From Gonatopus flavifemur (taxonomy: Eukaryota; Arthropoda; Insecta; Hymenoptera; Dryinidae), in assembly GCA_018340375.1 (NCBI GenBank), contig JAFFJZ010000007.1, positions 30,106,001-30,170,000 of the forward strand: DNA of 64,000 bases. The letters are read 5' to 3'. The position numbers and the translations under genes are program-made. Below the pieces are notes generated by a model, which was not told the DNA's origin, made no database searches, and saw only the letters and a list, made by a program, of their open reading frames with translations. Positions 1 through 9,538 of the stretch are shown here, in pieces. Position 1 is the stretch's first letter, and every line of letters begins with the position of its first letter.

Positions 1-1189
1 TTAACACAACTGATGATTGAACGATGAAATCCCGATATCGGATTTTTTCATAAGGGATATATCCCACTGACTCCAACAGCATTCGAAGAGAGTTCTCAAG
101 AACTCTTGAAAAAAAACACTTGGGAAATAATCGATATTTATTAATTTCATCCTTTGTAAGACATGGTTTGTTGAATTTCATTGAAGCTCCACATCAAACC
201 AAATAAACTGGAAGCAAATTTTGATCTTGCAAAGGAAAATAATGAGAATATCAGGAGTGTTATAGCTCCCTGCTAAGTGTTTACATTTAATCCTTCCTGA
301 TCTAACATTCATGATAATGGACATTTCTATAGAACTTTCAGACGCCTGTAGTTTCTATAATATTGGATCTAATAGACGTGTAAAACATTAAGTGAATTTT
401 TCATTAGTTACCAATCAATGTTCACGTATTAATTATACCGATTTATGATGAGGAGCTGTTTTTTTTTAATAAAAAAGGGATCTAGTTTGTATTCATTTCG
501 ACACACTTTCGATTAAAATTTAATATACTTTTTATAAAGAAACATTCGATTCTCTCCAGAACCGCTATCAGGCATGAAATTCCATATACGTAACAGAATA
601 TGACAAAATATGCCCTCAAAGTATTCCACTGCCTAAGATAATTCAGGTCACAGAAGGTCAGAGAAATTTCTATACTTATTATTCTCACGATCCCCTATTC
701 TATTCTCAGTATAGAACATTCTCAATAGTTAAAGTGGAGTTATGTGGAAATTTGGTGTTCGGAATGTATCTCTCAAGTCGAAAAGTGATTCCTCCTTTTC
801 CCCTACATATGAAAGATCAGGAAATTTCCCACACAGCACCACAGTTCTGAAAAAGTTCTCAATGCATTCATTTTGAATTCTTATAGTTCCAAATGAATTC
901 ACTATGAATCCTTCCTAAGGGGAAAAAGAGGAACTGTATGCTCCTCTTCTGCTACTCAAGGTGGCAGAGATTTTCTGTTCTTCCATATGTAGGGGAGAAA
1001 GAGGAATCACTCGACGATTCGGGATCCCGATTCTTGAAAGAATCAAATCTTTTTCAATTTTTTCAACTCTTTTTCATAAAGAAGGATTGATTCTGTTGAA
1101 GAATCGGCAACATTACCAGGACACTCATTGGCCTTCTCTGTGTATTCTATCATTTGATTCTTTTGCTCGGTCCGATGAAGTAGTTTGGG
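1..1189. other. Non-coding DNA, no gene seen
   Basis: This AT-rich stretch shows no exon with convincing splice sites. Short frames in it have no recognisable protein content. Several GAATTC and GAATC words recur around 840-1100, but no clear terminal repeats are visible. Confidence 0.6.
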
Positions 1190-1191
1190 TA

Positions 1192-1439
1192 CACTGTAAA
1201 AAAAATTTGTTGAATTCCAAACAAAAATGCTTGGAAATTCACAAACTTGGTTTGGAAAAATAATTTTCGAACCTTTTTTGTAAATTGCCGAACAAAAGTT
1301 TGTGAATTCTCAAAAATCTTCGTGAAATCACAAAATTTTTTGAATGTTTACAAACTTTTGGTTGGTAATTTACAGAAAAAGTTTGTGTAAAAAACTGCCA
1401 AACTTCTTTGGCAGTTTAGGAAGTATATTTTTTACAGTG
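1192..1439. mobile_element. CAC-type hairpin MITE, 248 bp
   Basis: The ends read CACTGTAAAAAAAATTTG and, inverted, CACTGTAAAAAATATACT. Both sides are flanked by TA (1190-1191 and 1440-1441), consistent with a target duplication. The interior is dominated by the word AACTTTTGTTTG and its complement (TTTGTGAATT, ACAAACTTTT). No coding capacity is present. Confidence 0.8.
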
Positions 1440-1529
1440 TATATTCCAACTGTTTCGTTCAAAGCAGGCTTCAGTTCCAATGTTGGGTTACATCCTGCAC
1501 AACACGCAGATTTCAGAAATGATTCTTAA

Positions 1530-1626
1530 CCCTAACAGGGCACTTCGTCGCATCTCCGTGGTCTCCACGGAGGTAGGTGGTATCTACGTGGATACCACGG
1601 AGATGCGAAGGAGTGTCCTGTTAGGG
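1530..1626. mobile_element. 97-bp CCC...GGG hairpin element
   Basis: An almost perfect stem runs from CCCTAACAGGGCACTTCGTC to its complement ending CCTGTTAGGG. AA flanks it on both sides. The loop carries smaller palindromes (CCGTGGTCTCCACGG). It is far too short to code for anything and would need a transposase supplied in trans. Confidence 0.8.
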
Positions 1627-1985
1627 AATGAACTGCTCTTATTTTATAAAGAATCCTATATGAATACTCTAACTCATCCAAACGCATTCAATAAGAGTTC
1701 TTGAGTTCTTCCGTATGTCAGTTTAGAATGAAATGCTGGAGGACTCCTTTTCCTCGTTCAAAAAAGTTCCTCAATAATACAAAAAAATGCTCATGATGAA
1801 TTCAAGAATATTGCATAAAGAGATTCTGTAAAGACTCCATCGGGAATATGCGCACTTGAGGCTTAGGTGAAATTAACTTCCCCACATTTATTATACACAA
1901 GATTCTTTTCATTCATGAATTTATGAAATATTGACAACTTTCATACATTTATGAATGTAATTTGTCAATATTGTTATATTTATAT

Positions 1986-2345
1986 CCCAAGTAGGACACC
2001 TACGTTGCCCCTCCGTCGAATTCAGGGAGAAAAAAGGGACCGGTGAATACGGCGTGGTACGACGGAGAAGCAGCGTAGAGGCAACGTAGAAATGTCCGCC
2101 CGAAAAAACCGCCCAGACATTTCTTCGTCGCTTCTACCCCAAACAGACACGAAGATACTCTTTAGAATTCCAAAAGTACAAGAAGTCTTGAAGAATTTTC
2201 TAAAAGATATCTTTTCGTATTCGATGGATAGATTTCTGAAAGATCTCTCGGAGACTTCTCAAAGATATCTTTAAGAAGAAATTAGGAAATCTAAAAGAGT
2301 TCTTTAAGATTTCTTAAAGATGTCTTGAAAGATTCATAGAAAAGT
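1986..2345. repeat. Degenerate repeat with AAAGATATCTTT words
   Basis: The left part (about 1990-2100) pairs imperfectly with itself around ACCTACGTTGCC/GGCAACGTAG. The right part (about 2150-2345) is a degenerate array of AAAGATATCTTT-like words, the same word that fills the elements at 37254-37567, 41204-41503 and 49293-49502. Clear element ends were not found, so this may be a broken copy or two fused fragments. Confidence 0.45.
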
Positions 2346-2463
2346 CTTGGAAGAAGCTTGAACCTATTCACAAAAAAAACTTCCACCGTCTTCTTTTTCC
2401 TCCCCCCCCCCCTGTTTTTCTTCGTCGCTCTCGCACTCCTATAAAGTTTACTTTATCTCAATC

Positions 2464-2535
2464 CCTGAGGTTGCGGGAATCGAACCAGCGCATCTTACGA
2501 TGCAGTTACGCTTCAGTGACCTGAGCTATAGAGAC
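2464..2535 (-). repeat. tRNA-like sequence (SINE head or decayed tRNA)
   Basis: On the minus strand a box A-like TAGCTCAGGTCACTG (2528-2514) precedes a box B-like GGTTCGATTCC (2486-2476) at tRNA spacing. The anticodon arm does not fold cleanly (a 5-bp stem closes on only 4 bases) and the T-stem has a mismatch, so I do not call a functional tRNA. A tRNA-derived SINE 5' end or tRNA pseudogene is more likely. Confidence 0.5.
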
Positions 2536-2679
2536 AGTTTGGTTTTGATGCTTATGATTGTAAATATAACGCAGTGAAATCGTGTCAGTGGTGTACATTT
2601 TCAGAGTAAAAGTGATCTCTTGAAAAAACTATTATTATATAAACAAATGTCAGATAAGTTGGCCGTGGAGACCACACCC

Positions 2680-2935
2680 TGACAGGGAACGTTGCAGTGC
2701 AACTGTTGCTTCAGTGTTGCTCCACCAGTTTGTGTTTGGTTGTTGGAGGATTGTTTGATCTCACGTGTCATAGCTCCATGTATCCAAACATCTTCACAGC
2801 ATCATGACAACAACTTTCAAGGTTGCTGCATGTTGCTGCGCATTTGGCGACGCAACCTCCCAGCAACTTTTCAACAACAGTTGCTCTGTGTTGTTGGGAA
2901 GTTGTTGCGAATTTTTCTAGCACTTTGCTGGCTTG
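2680..2935. repeat. GTTGC/GCAAC word-rich repeat
   Basis: The words GTTGC, GCAAC and TTGTTG recur many times on both strands here. The left edge reads CCCTGACAGGGAACGTTGC, in the style of the CCC-type elements nearby, but I cannot identify the matching right end. Reading frames through it are repeat artefacts. Confidence 0.45.
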
Positions 2936-2968
2936 GACAGATTTTCCTCAAGTTATTTCTATCTCATC

Positions 2969-3242
2969 CCCAGAAAACAAACCGAACGAGTCCACGATCG
3001 CGCAATCTGATGGACATAATGATGCATGAACAATTGACCAATGGTTGTACTATCAGAATGGCTATAATTCGTGAATACTATGAATTATTGTACAATCATT
3101 GATGCACAACAGTTGCAGTAGTCTTCAATGCATGCATCATTGGTCAATAATGTGTTAACTTATGATATAGTTGATTGTCAAATCGTGAACGACTTCAAAG
3201 TGTCCATGATTGTACCATCATTGAACCACTTTGTTTTCTGGG
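2969..3242. mobile_element. CCC-type hairpin MITE, 274 bp
   Basis: Terminal inverted repeats are CCCAGAAAACAAA and its complement TTTGTTTTCTGGG. Both sides carry TC (2967-2968 and 3243-3244). The interior repeats ATGATTGTAC/GTACAATCAT-like words. It is non-coding. Confidence 0.8.
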
Positions 3243-3465
3243 TCGTTATTGAAGAATAACTTATTAATCAGTATAAATGAGAATTTAGTTTAATTTACTT
3301 GATAGCTGTGCATAAAATTTAGCGTACAAAGGTCAGTAATTTGTAAAATATTTGTGTATTGTGATCTTTCTTTTGAATGATGTTATTGATCATTGAGTTT
3401 CGTGAGGAATAGGAAGTATGTTTGTTTAGTTCATATTGTAATAGAAACTAAATGAATCAACAGTG

Positions 3466-3615
3466 CACTGTGAAAAGAAAGTCTTAAATTCAGCTCACTT
3501 CATGGCTAAATCTATGTTGCAAACAAGTTAAGCCGAAAAAACAATCGCCGACACAATGGAAAAAGCATTGTCTGAAATTAAGATGCAAACAGATTAAGAC
3601 TTTCTTTTTACAGTG
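3466..3615. mobile_element. CAC-type MITE, 150 bp, family with 42461-42615
   Basis: The left end is CACTGTGAAAAGAAAGTC and the right end inverted is CACTGTAAAAAGAAAGTC. Both are flanked by TG (3464-3465, 3616-3617). The interior ACAATCGCCGACACAATGG and GATGCAAACAGATTAAGAC also occur in the element at 42461-42615, so these are two copies of one family. Confidence 0.85.
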
Positions 3616-4008
3616 TGATCTTCATCTGAAGATAGGAACCATTACTACTCCCCGCATAAGGAACTATTAATAGAGAAGTTCAGTTGTCACCAATTTGCTA
3701 ACCCTTTTTAGCAATGATCCCTCGTATTTCTAGTAATCATTTACTATTCTTTTTTCTCCTTGTAGCCTTTTTTCAGTGTACGATTAGCAAGCGACGGAAG
3801 TTGAAACATCTAAATTTTTATCACGGGGTGCGTAATCATTGCACGAGATCCTTCTGATCCCAGATAGAAAACCATGCCCTAAATATTTTGTAACATAATG
3901 TGCCGTAAACATACTATCATAAACATCGCTCAGATTGCAATGATGCATAAAATGTAAACATTGTGTCTTCATTATGGTACCATCACCTCGTTTCGCTACC
4001 AATAACAA

Positions 4009-4117
4009 CCCTTACAGCGCCACAGTCTCAGAAGAATTCATAAAGAATTCATGAAGAACACAATCAGTTCAATAAAAATTCTTTATGAATTCTTCTGGGA
4101 CTGTGGTGCTGTAAGGG
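4009..4117. mobile_element. CCC-type hairpin MITE, 109 bp
   Basis: Ends are CCCTTACAGCGCCACAGTC and, inverted, CCCTTACAGCACCACAGTC. AA flanks both sides (4007-4008, 4118-4119). The interior is built from AGAATTCATAAAGAATTC words. Only one or two mismatches separate the arms, which suggests a young element. Confidence 0.85.
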
Positions 4118-4248
4118 AATGCTTTATTCGGAATTGGTACACCTTGGTACCATGTGATGCAAAGATTTCTTGGCGTGCATGTCACCATTATGATAGCATT
4201 AATGAGACATTTTTCTATCTGGGATGAGGATTCCCCTGATCCGATAGA

Positions 4249-4865
4249 CCCACATAGCACACAATATCTCAGCAATCTTCCCAGAATATTACAAATGTCT
4301 CATTCGAAATATTCTGTTTGAAATATTTCTACGATATTATATGAATATTGTGTGTACAATATTTCGTATCACATCCCCAAGAGAACACAAACCTTCAGGA
4401 ACATTCATTGAATGTTTCTGGACGTTTGCGAACGTTCAATGAACGTTCCTGAAGGTTTATGTTCTCTTGGGGATATTCTGACAGTCTTCCAATTGAAACA
4501 TTGTATATTCGATATTTTGGAATGTTCCCAGAATGTACGATGAGAAATGTGTAAACTTCGTCGCAAATGAAATATTGTGAGAATATTCTAATAGTCATAT
4601 CCTTTATTCAGCCCATTAATGCCCATTGCGAAACTGCTTGGCCTACGGAAAAAGTAACTATTGGAAATAGGATATCTAGTTGGAGGATCAACATCCACAT
4701 AAAAAAAATTGTTCACAATTTGTTTGAACAATTATTGTTCAACAATAGGTAACATTTCAATTGACAGATTTTTAACATATTCCTGTGAAAGTATACTGAA
4801 ATGCAATGAAGGTGGAAGATCGAAATGTAATTGAGACATTATTGAGATCTATGGTGCTGCATGGG
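4249..4865. mobile_element. CCC-type element split by a nested hairpin
   Basis: Left end CCCACATAGCAC, right end GTGCTGCATGGG. Flanks are GA and CA, one base apart, so the duplication is imperfect. The interior uses AATATT-type words. The 98-bp element at 4375-4472 sits inside it. It belongs with the 4911-5016 element by its ends. Confidence 0.6.
4375..4472. mobile_element. 98-bp CCCC-type hairpin (GAACGTTC family)
   Basis: Ends are CCCCAAGAGAACACAAACC and, inverted, CCCCAAGAGAACATAAACC. AT flanks both sides (4373-4374, 4473-4474). The interior is made of GAACGTTC/TTCAATGAACGTTC words. The same family recurs at 5382-5480 and 61270-61366. Confidence 0.85.
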
Positions 4866-4884
4866 CAGCACGAGGTGCATGCAC

Positions 4885-5240
4885 CCCTATTCCAAATGTC
4901 CGACAGATAACCCACATAGCACAAATGTCTCAGTAATATCTCCAGAATATTCTGGGGACATTGTAATATTGTCAGAATATTCTGGAGATATTACTGAGAC
5001 ATTCGTGCTGTATGGGAATTTTCTGTCAGGATTTGGTCGGTTTTTGTCCCAGGCATGATGATTTCCGACAGAACCAGACAGAATTTTGACCGGAATCCGT
5101 CAGGTTTTGTTTGGCTTTGTCTGGCATTCCAGTCTGTGCAGGATTTGGTCGGTTTTTGTCTCAGGCATGATGATTTCAGACGGAACCAGACAGAATTTTG
5201 ACCGGAATCTGTCAGGATCTGTCGGACATTTTCAATAGGG
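4885..5240. mobile_element. CCC-type element with internal 112-bp tandem duplication
   Basis: Left end CCCTATTCCAAATGTCCGAC and inverted right end CCCTATTGAAAATGTCCGAC, flanked by AC on both sides (4883-4884, 5241-5242). It contains the nested element 4911-5016 just inside its left end. Its remaining interior is a direct duplication with period 112 (ATTTGGTCGGTTTTTGTC at 5031 and 5143). Confidence 0.8.
4911..5016. mobile_element. 106-bp CCC-type hairpin nested in 4885-5240
   Basis: Ends are CCCACATAGCACAAATGTC and, inverted, CCCATACAGCACGAATGTC. AA flanks both sides (4909-4910, 5017-5018). The interior repeats CCAGAATATTCTGG-type palindromic words. Removing it and one AA joins the host TIR to its tandem array. 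Confidence 0.85.
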
Positions 5241-5381
5241 ACCTCTAATTCGTTTGAATTCGACGTCTAGTCTTTTTTAGAATTACGCACATCAGTTTAT
5301 AATCCCTGGTTAAAAGAATTCATCGAATCTGACAAATGAAATTCAATGAGATTTGGTCAGAACATTGCCCAAGTTTAATAT

Positions 5382-5480
5382 CCCCGAACAGAACAAAAAC
5401 CCTCAGGAACGTTCATTGAACGTTCGCGAACGTCCAGGAAAATTTAATGAACGTTCCTAGAGGTTTGTGTTCTGTTGGGG
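5382..5480. mobile_element. 99-bp CCCC-type hairpin (GAACGTTC family)
   Basis: Ends are CCCCGAACAGAACAAAAACC and, inverted, CCCCAACAGAACACAAACC; AT on both sides (5380-5381, 5481-5482). It is a sister of 4375-4472 and 61270-61366, with the same GAACGTTC filling. Confidence 0.85.
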
Positions 5481-5505
5481 ATCGTAAGTTAGTGAGATTT
5501 TGCCA

Positions 5506-5613
5506 CCCAAGTAACACCAATGTGCGTCAAATATTCTCCGAACGTTCTTAGAATATTTAAATGTCCTGCAAACATTCTCAGAATATTTGACGCACGTTTT
5601 GTGCTACTAGGGC
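5506..5613. mobile_element. 108-bp CCC-type hairpin, sister of 8275-8381
   Basis: Left end CCCAAGTAACACCAATGTGC, right end inverted CCCTAGTAGCACAAAACGTG. CA on both sides (5504-5505, 5614-5615). The interior consists of AATATTCT and GAACGTTC words. The same termini occur in the opposite orientation at 8275-8381. Confidence 0.8.
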
Positions 5614-5750
5614 AGATTCAACGAGATTCACATGAAAGTTCTGACCAAATCTAATTGAAAACTCATCGGTAAGATTTGGTCAGAACATTGTCCACGTTTA
5701 ATCGTAACTTAATGAGAATTGGTCAGAATCAATGGGTTCTTTCAACCATA

Positions 5751-7932
5751 CCCTTGTAAAAATGTTTCATATATGGCCCATACATAAACTGTTCTTGATT
5801 CATATATGGACTTGGTACGAGTCATATATGGTCATATATAAATCATATGTAATTCATATATGTGGCATATATGACCATATAAAATTCATATAAGATTGTT
5901 CAATCCATATAAGGACCAAGCATGACACATATACAGGGTGATTCAAAAATCCCGCACTCTTTTTTGGGAGTAGATTCCTGAAGAAATTCTAAAACGATTT
6001 GTCCTTTTGCACAATGCTCTCCGACGCATAATTTCCGAGATATAATTAATTAAAGTTGACTAATTATGAGGTAGATCCATCGGTCATTCAGGAGCGTCAT
6101 AACAGAACAAGAGAGGAAGGTGCTTGCAGAGGGCGCTCATACGATCAGCTGATCGGTATAATCGATACGATTTACCAGCATACAAATTGGTAAATTCTCT
6201 ATGTAGAACGATTGAATTCGTCGACACTGTGGAAAAATTGATCATTGTCATGAATTCTTATCACGATATGCTGTAGGTGAAAGTTGTAATTTCAGTAATG
6301 ATTTTTATTACGCAGACAAATGTAAAATAGTGTTATTTCGTAGGGATAGGGATTCAAGTGGGAGAAAAAAGTATAACAACTCGTTTTCAATCAGAATTTT
6401 CATGTAACAAAGAAAACATGAGAATTTTCATTCATCCGATACCCAATTTGAACGGTTTGATTAGTAAGTTTAACACAAGAGATTGGATTCCGAATCCTGT
6501 ATTCTGATTGGTCGAGAATCAATGTATGTTAGATCAATCCTCGGCCGTTTCGAATGATTCTTCTGAAGAATGTGTTTTCGACTTATCCCAACCACAACAT
6601 TGAACAATGATGAATTTATTCGAATTCACCCTTTTTACATCATTCGATGATTATAAAGGGTTTATCGAACGTTAATAACTTACTTCAACTTGCAGAATCC
6701 ATCAATTTTGACGAAAATACAAGGTGTAACATCGTATACGACCCAATCATTGCACTTGATTGACATTGTAATCACATACGGTTTGTTTAGCTTAAATCAA
6801 CCATTCGTGATACGAATCAACCAATCGGGTGACAGCTCGAAACAGTTTCATTTAAAGCACATATGATTTCAAAGGGGATATTGTTATTCCAAATGGAAAA
6901 AGAATTGTCTTTGAAGATTACCCAAATCCGTCCTTTTCAGGACGAATACATTTTCTAAACGTAGAAACGCGCTCGAACTTGCACACATTTGAATTAGATT
7001 TTGATTTAAACATGGATGATCTTGAGTGATCTTAAGTAAGTTATTAACGTTCGATAAACCCTTTATAATCATCGAATGATGTAAAAAGGGTGAATTCGAA
7101 TAAATTCATCATTGTTCAATGTTGTGGTTAGGATAAGTCGAAAACACATTCTTCAGAAGAATCATTTGAAACGGCCGAGGATTGATCTAACATACATTGA
7201 TTCTCGACCAATCAGAATACAGGATTCGGAATCCAATCTCTTGTGTTAAACTTACTAATCAAACCGTTCAAATTGGGTATCGGATGAATGAAAATTCTCA
7301 TGTTTTCTTTGTTACATGAAAATTCTGATTGAAAACGAGTTGTTATACTTTTTTCTCCCACTTGAATCCCTATCCCTACGAAATAACACTATTTTACATT
7401 TGTCTGCGTAATAAAAATCATTACTGAAATTACAACTTTCACCTACAGCATATCGTGATAAGAATTCATGACAATGATCAATTTTTCCACAGTGTCGACG
7501 AATTCAATCGTTCTACATAGAGAATTTACCAATTTGTATGCTGGTAAATCGTATCGATTATACCGATCAGCTGATCGTATGAGCGCCCTCTGCAAGCACC
7601 TTCCTCTCTTGTTCTGTTATGACGCTCCTGAATGACCGATGGATCCACCTCATAATTAGTCAACTTTAATTAATTATATCTCGGAAATTATGCGTCGGAG
7701 AGCATTGTGCAAAAGGACAAATCGTTTTAGAATTTCATCAGGAATCTACTCCCAAAAAAGAGTGCGGGAATTTTGAATCACCCTGTATAGGGAACATAAC
7801 GCCATATATGAATGTCTGAAATCGTATATGGCCCATATATGAATTATATAGGGGTCATATATGAATCTGTGAAATCATATATGTACCATGTGTGGTCATA
7901 TATGCCGCATATATGATTCATTTTTACAAGGG
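5751..7932. mobile_element. CATATATG-array element carrying the foldback
   Basis: Ends are CCCTTGTAAAAATG and its complement CATTTTTACAAGGG, with TA on both sides (5749-5750, 7933-7934). Outside the foldback insertion its body is an array of CATATATG words separated by a few bases (5765-5930 and 7800-7920). Without the 1.85-kb insert the original element was about 328 bp. A similar CATATATG array fills 58794-59208. Confidence 0.8.
5934..7785. mobile_element. 1.85-kb foldback element with 752-bp inverted arms
   Basis: The left arm is 5934-6685 and the right arm 7034-7785. Each is 752 bases; reading them against each other shows only a handful of substitutions. A unique 348-base spacer lies between. 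The ends read CAGGGTGATTCAAAA and TA flanks both sides (5932-5933, 7786-7787), the target choice of the Tc1/mariner-IS630 group. No frame encodes a recognisable transposase, so it is non-autonomous. It sits inside the CATATATG element 5751-7932. The near-identity of the arms means either recent origin or ongoing arm homogenisation. Confidence 0.9.
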
Positions 7933-8184
7933 TACCCTGATGAAAATATACGCTCGTAGTAAGCACACTCGAAGCTGACGAGAAACGTAAAAAGGTTCCA
8001 ACCTCCTCTTGCCGAAGCGTATAATAATTGCTTGTTGTAGAGTATTGAGATTATACGTTATCAATACGCTTTATAAACGTTCAATGCCGTTTTGGGAAGA
8101 GTACAGTTACGTTCCATGAAAGGTGATGTGAATCATTTCATACAGACTTTGAGTATCGGTTTCAAACTGTCAGGAATCATAGCA

Positions 8185-8262
8185 TTCCATGGCTGAATAG
8201 GTAAGACGCTGGATTGCAATGATGAAAATCATGGGTTCGAATCTCGCCAAGTGGTTAAACTT
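8185..8262 (+). repeat. tRNA-like sequence inside a MITE
   Basis: Box A-like TGGCTGAATAGG (8190-8201) and box B-like GGTTCGAATC (8234-8243) have tRNA spacing. Acceptor-stem pairing is not convincing. It may be the head of a tRNA-derived SINE or a tRNA pseudogene. Confidence 0.5.
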
Positions 8263-8274
8263 TGAATCCTCTCA

Positions 8275-8381
8275 CCCTAGTAACACACAATCTTCGTCAA
8301 ACGTTCTGAGGATGTTTGCAGGACGTTTAAATATTCTAGGAACGTTCGGAAAATATTGTACGCACATTGGTGTTACTTGGG
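8275..8381. mobile_element. 107-bp CCC-type hairpin
   Basis: Left end CCCTAGTAACACACAAT, right end inverted CCCAAGTAACACCAATGTG. Flanks are CA and TA, differing by one transition. It is a sister of 5506-5613 and lies within 7935-8561. Confidence 0.75.
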
Positions 8382-8563
8382 TATATTGTTCATACTCTTC
8401 ATGGAGCGTTGATTTTTATACGCTTTTTTTGTTCCAAACTTCGCTTCGAGTACTCTTCGAAACCGTTCCATTTACTCTTTGTTCACTTTTCATTAACGTT
8501 TCTTCTACGCTCCACCATACTTTTCGTCTGCACTTCATTTCAATTGCCATTTTCACCAGGGTA

Positions 8564-9538
8564 GGGATGATTTTAAAAATAAAAACTGGAGAAAAATCTT
8601 TTTTCTTCATCATCCCACCCAGCACCCTGAATTCTTTATGAGTTGATCGTGGTATTCTTTAAGAGTGCCCGTATAACAATCAAGAATAAATTCTTTATGA
8701 ATCTCTAGTATTGAAAGAAAATTCTTAAAGAATCCTTAACAATTCAAGCGTGAAAATGCTTTATTTTCACTATAAGGTGGGCACGCCTATGAAATCTCGA
8801 TGTCAGGGATGTCGACATTTCTGATTCATCCTGCAGAATTCAATAAGTTTCATCGTTCAATTACGACACAAAAACGATGAGAAAATTCTACATATCATTT
8901 TCTATGGGAAATTTTTAGCAAGGATCTGGGCTGGAATTATGTTTCTTGAAATCATATTCGAATCAAAAATGAAAGATGATTCGTGGCACGTGCTGCCATC
9001 TTCACTTTCCCACTTGAATCACGCGTTCCTTGATCGAGATAAACGTTTCGCTCCGTAGTTCATGCGTCGCATGTCGCATGTGCAAATTCAGTAGAACTAA
9101 CTCAAAAAAGTTGTCATTGATTTTTTAGTGAATCTAAATCAAAAACTTGACAATAAAGCTATAGATTATCATTTTACAGATTTAAGTGGTATAATAGTGG
9201 AACAATTCAAACATATTATTATAAATTCATTTTATGTCATGAATACATAAATTCATCATCAGAGATTATATACTGTGAGTTACCAGCTTTTATTCAAATT
9301 ATTTTTTATATTATAATTAAATAATAATATGTCAGTTTACGTTGAAAAAAAAGTCACAAAAAACGTAACCTATAAAAATTATAATATACACTAAATTTCT
9401 CAAAAAACATCATTTTCATGTTTTCTATAAAAATCACTATACTTATAAGTAATGTCATCTAAATATTCAATAAATGTGAATGAATTCACTTCACTAAAAT
9501 AAAATTTCCACATTGTAAATTTTCAGAGTTCATTGACA
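8564..9538. other. Intergenic DNA upstream of TTC4
   Basis: It contains AGAATTCTTTA-type words at 8620-8750 (fragments related to 4009-4117) and otherwise AT-rich unique-looking DNA. An AG acceptor-like TTTTCAG ends at 9526, just before the TTC4 start codon, so a 5' UTR intron is possible. No promoter element is clear enough to call. Confidence 0.5.

Larger units (their letters stand above)
7935..8561. mobile_element. CCC-type element with nested tRNA-like piece and MITE
   Basis: Left end CCCTGATGAAAATATACGC, inverted right end CCCTGGTGAAAATGGC, flanked by TA (7933-7934 and 8562-8563). It abuts element 5751-7932 and shares its TA. The interior repeats CTTCGAGTA/TACGCT words. Inside are a tRNA-like sequence (8185-8262) and the 107-bp MITE 8275-8381. 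The element at 42880-43173 has the same CCCTGGTGAAA end. Confidence 0.75.
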
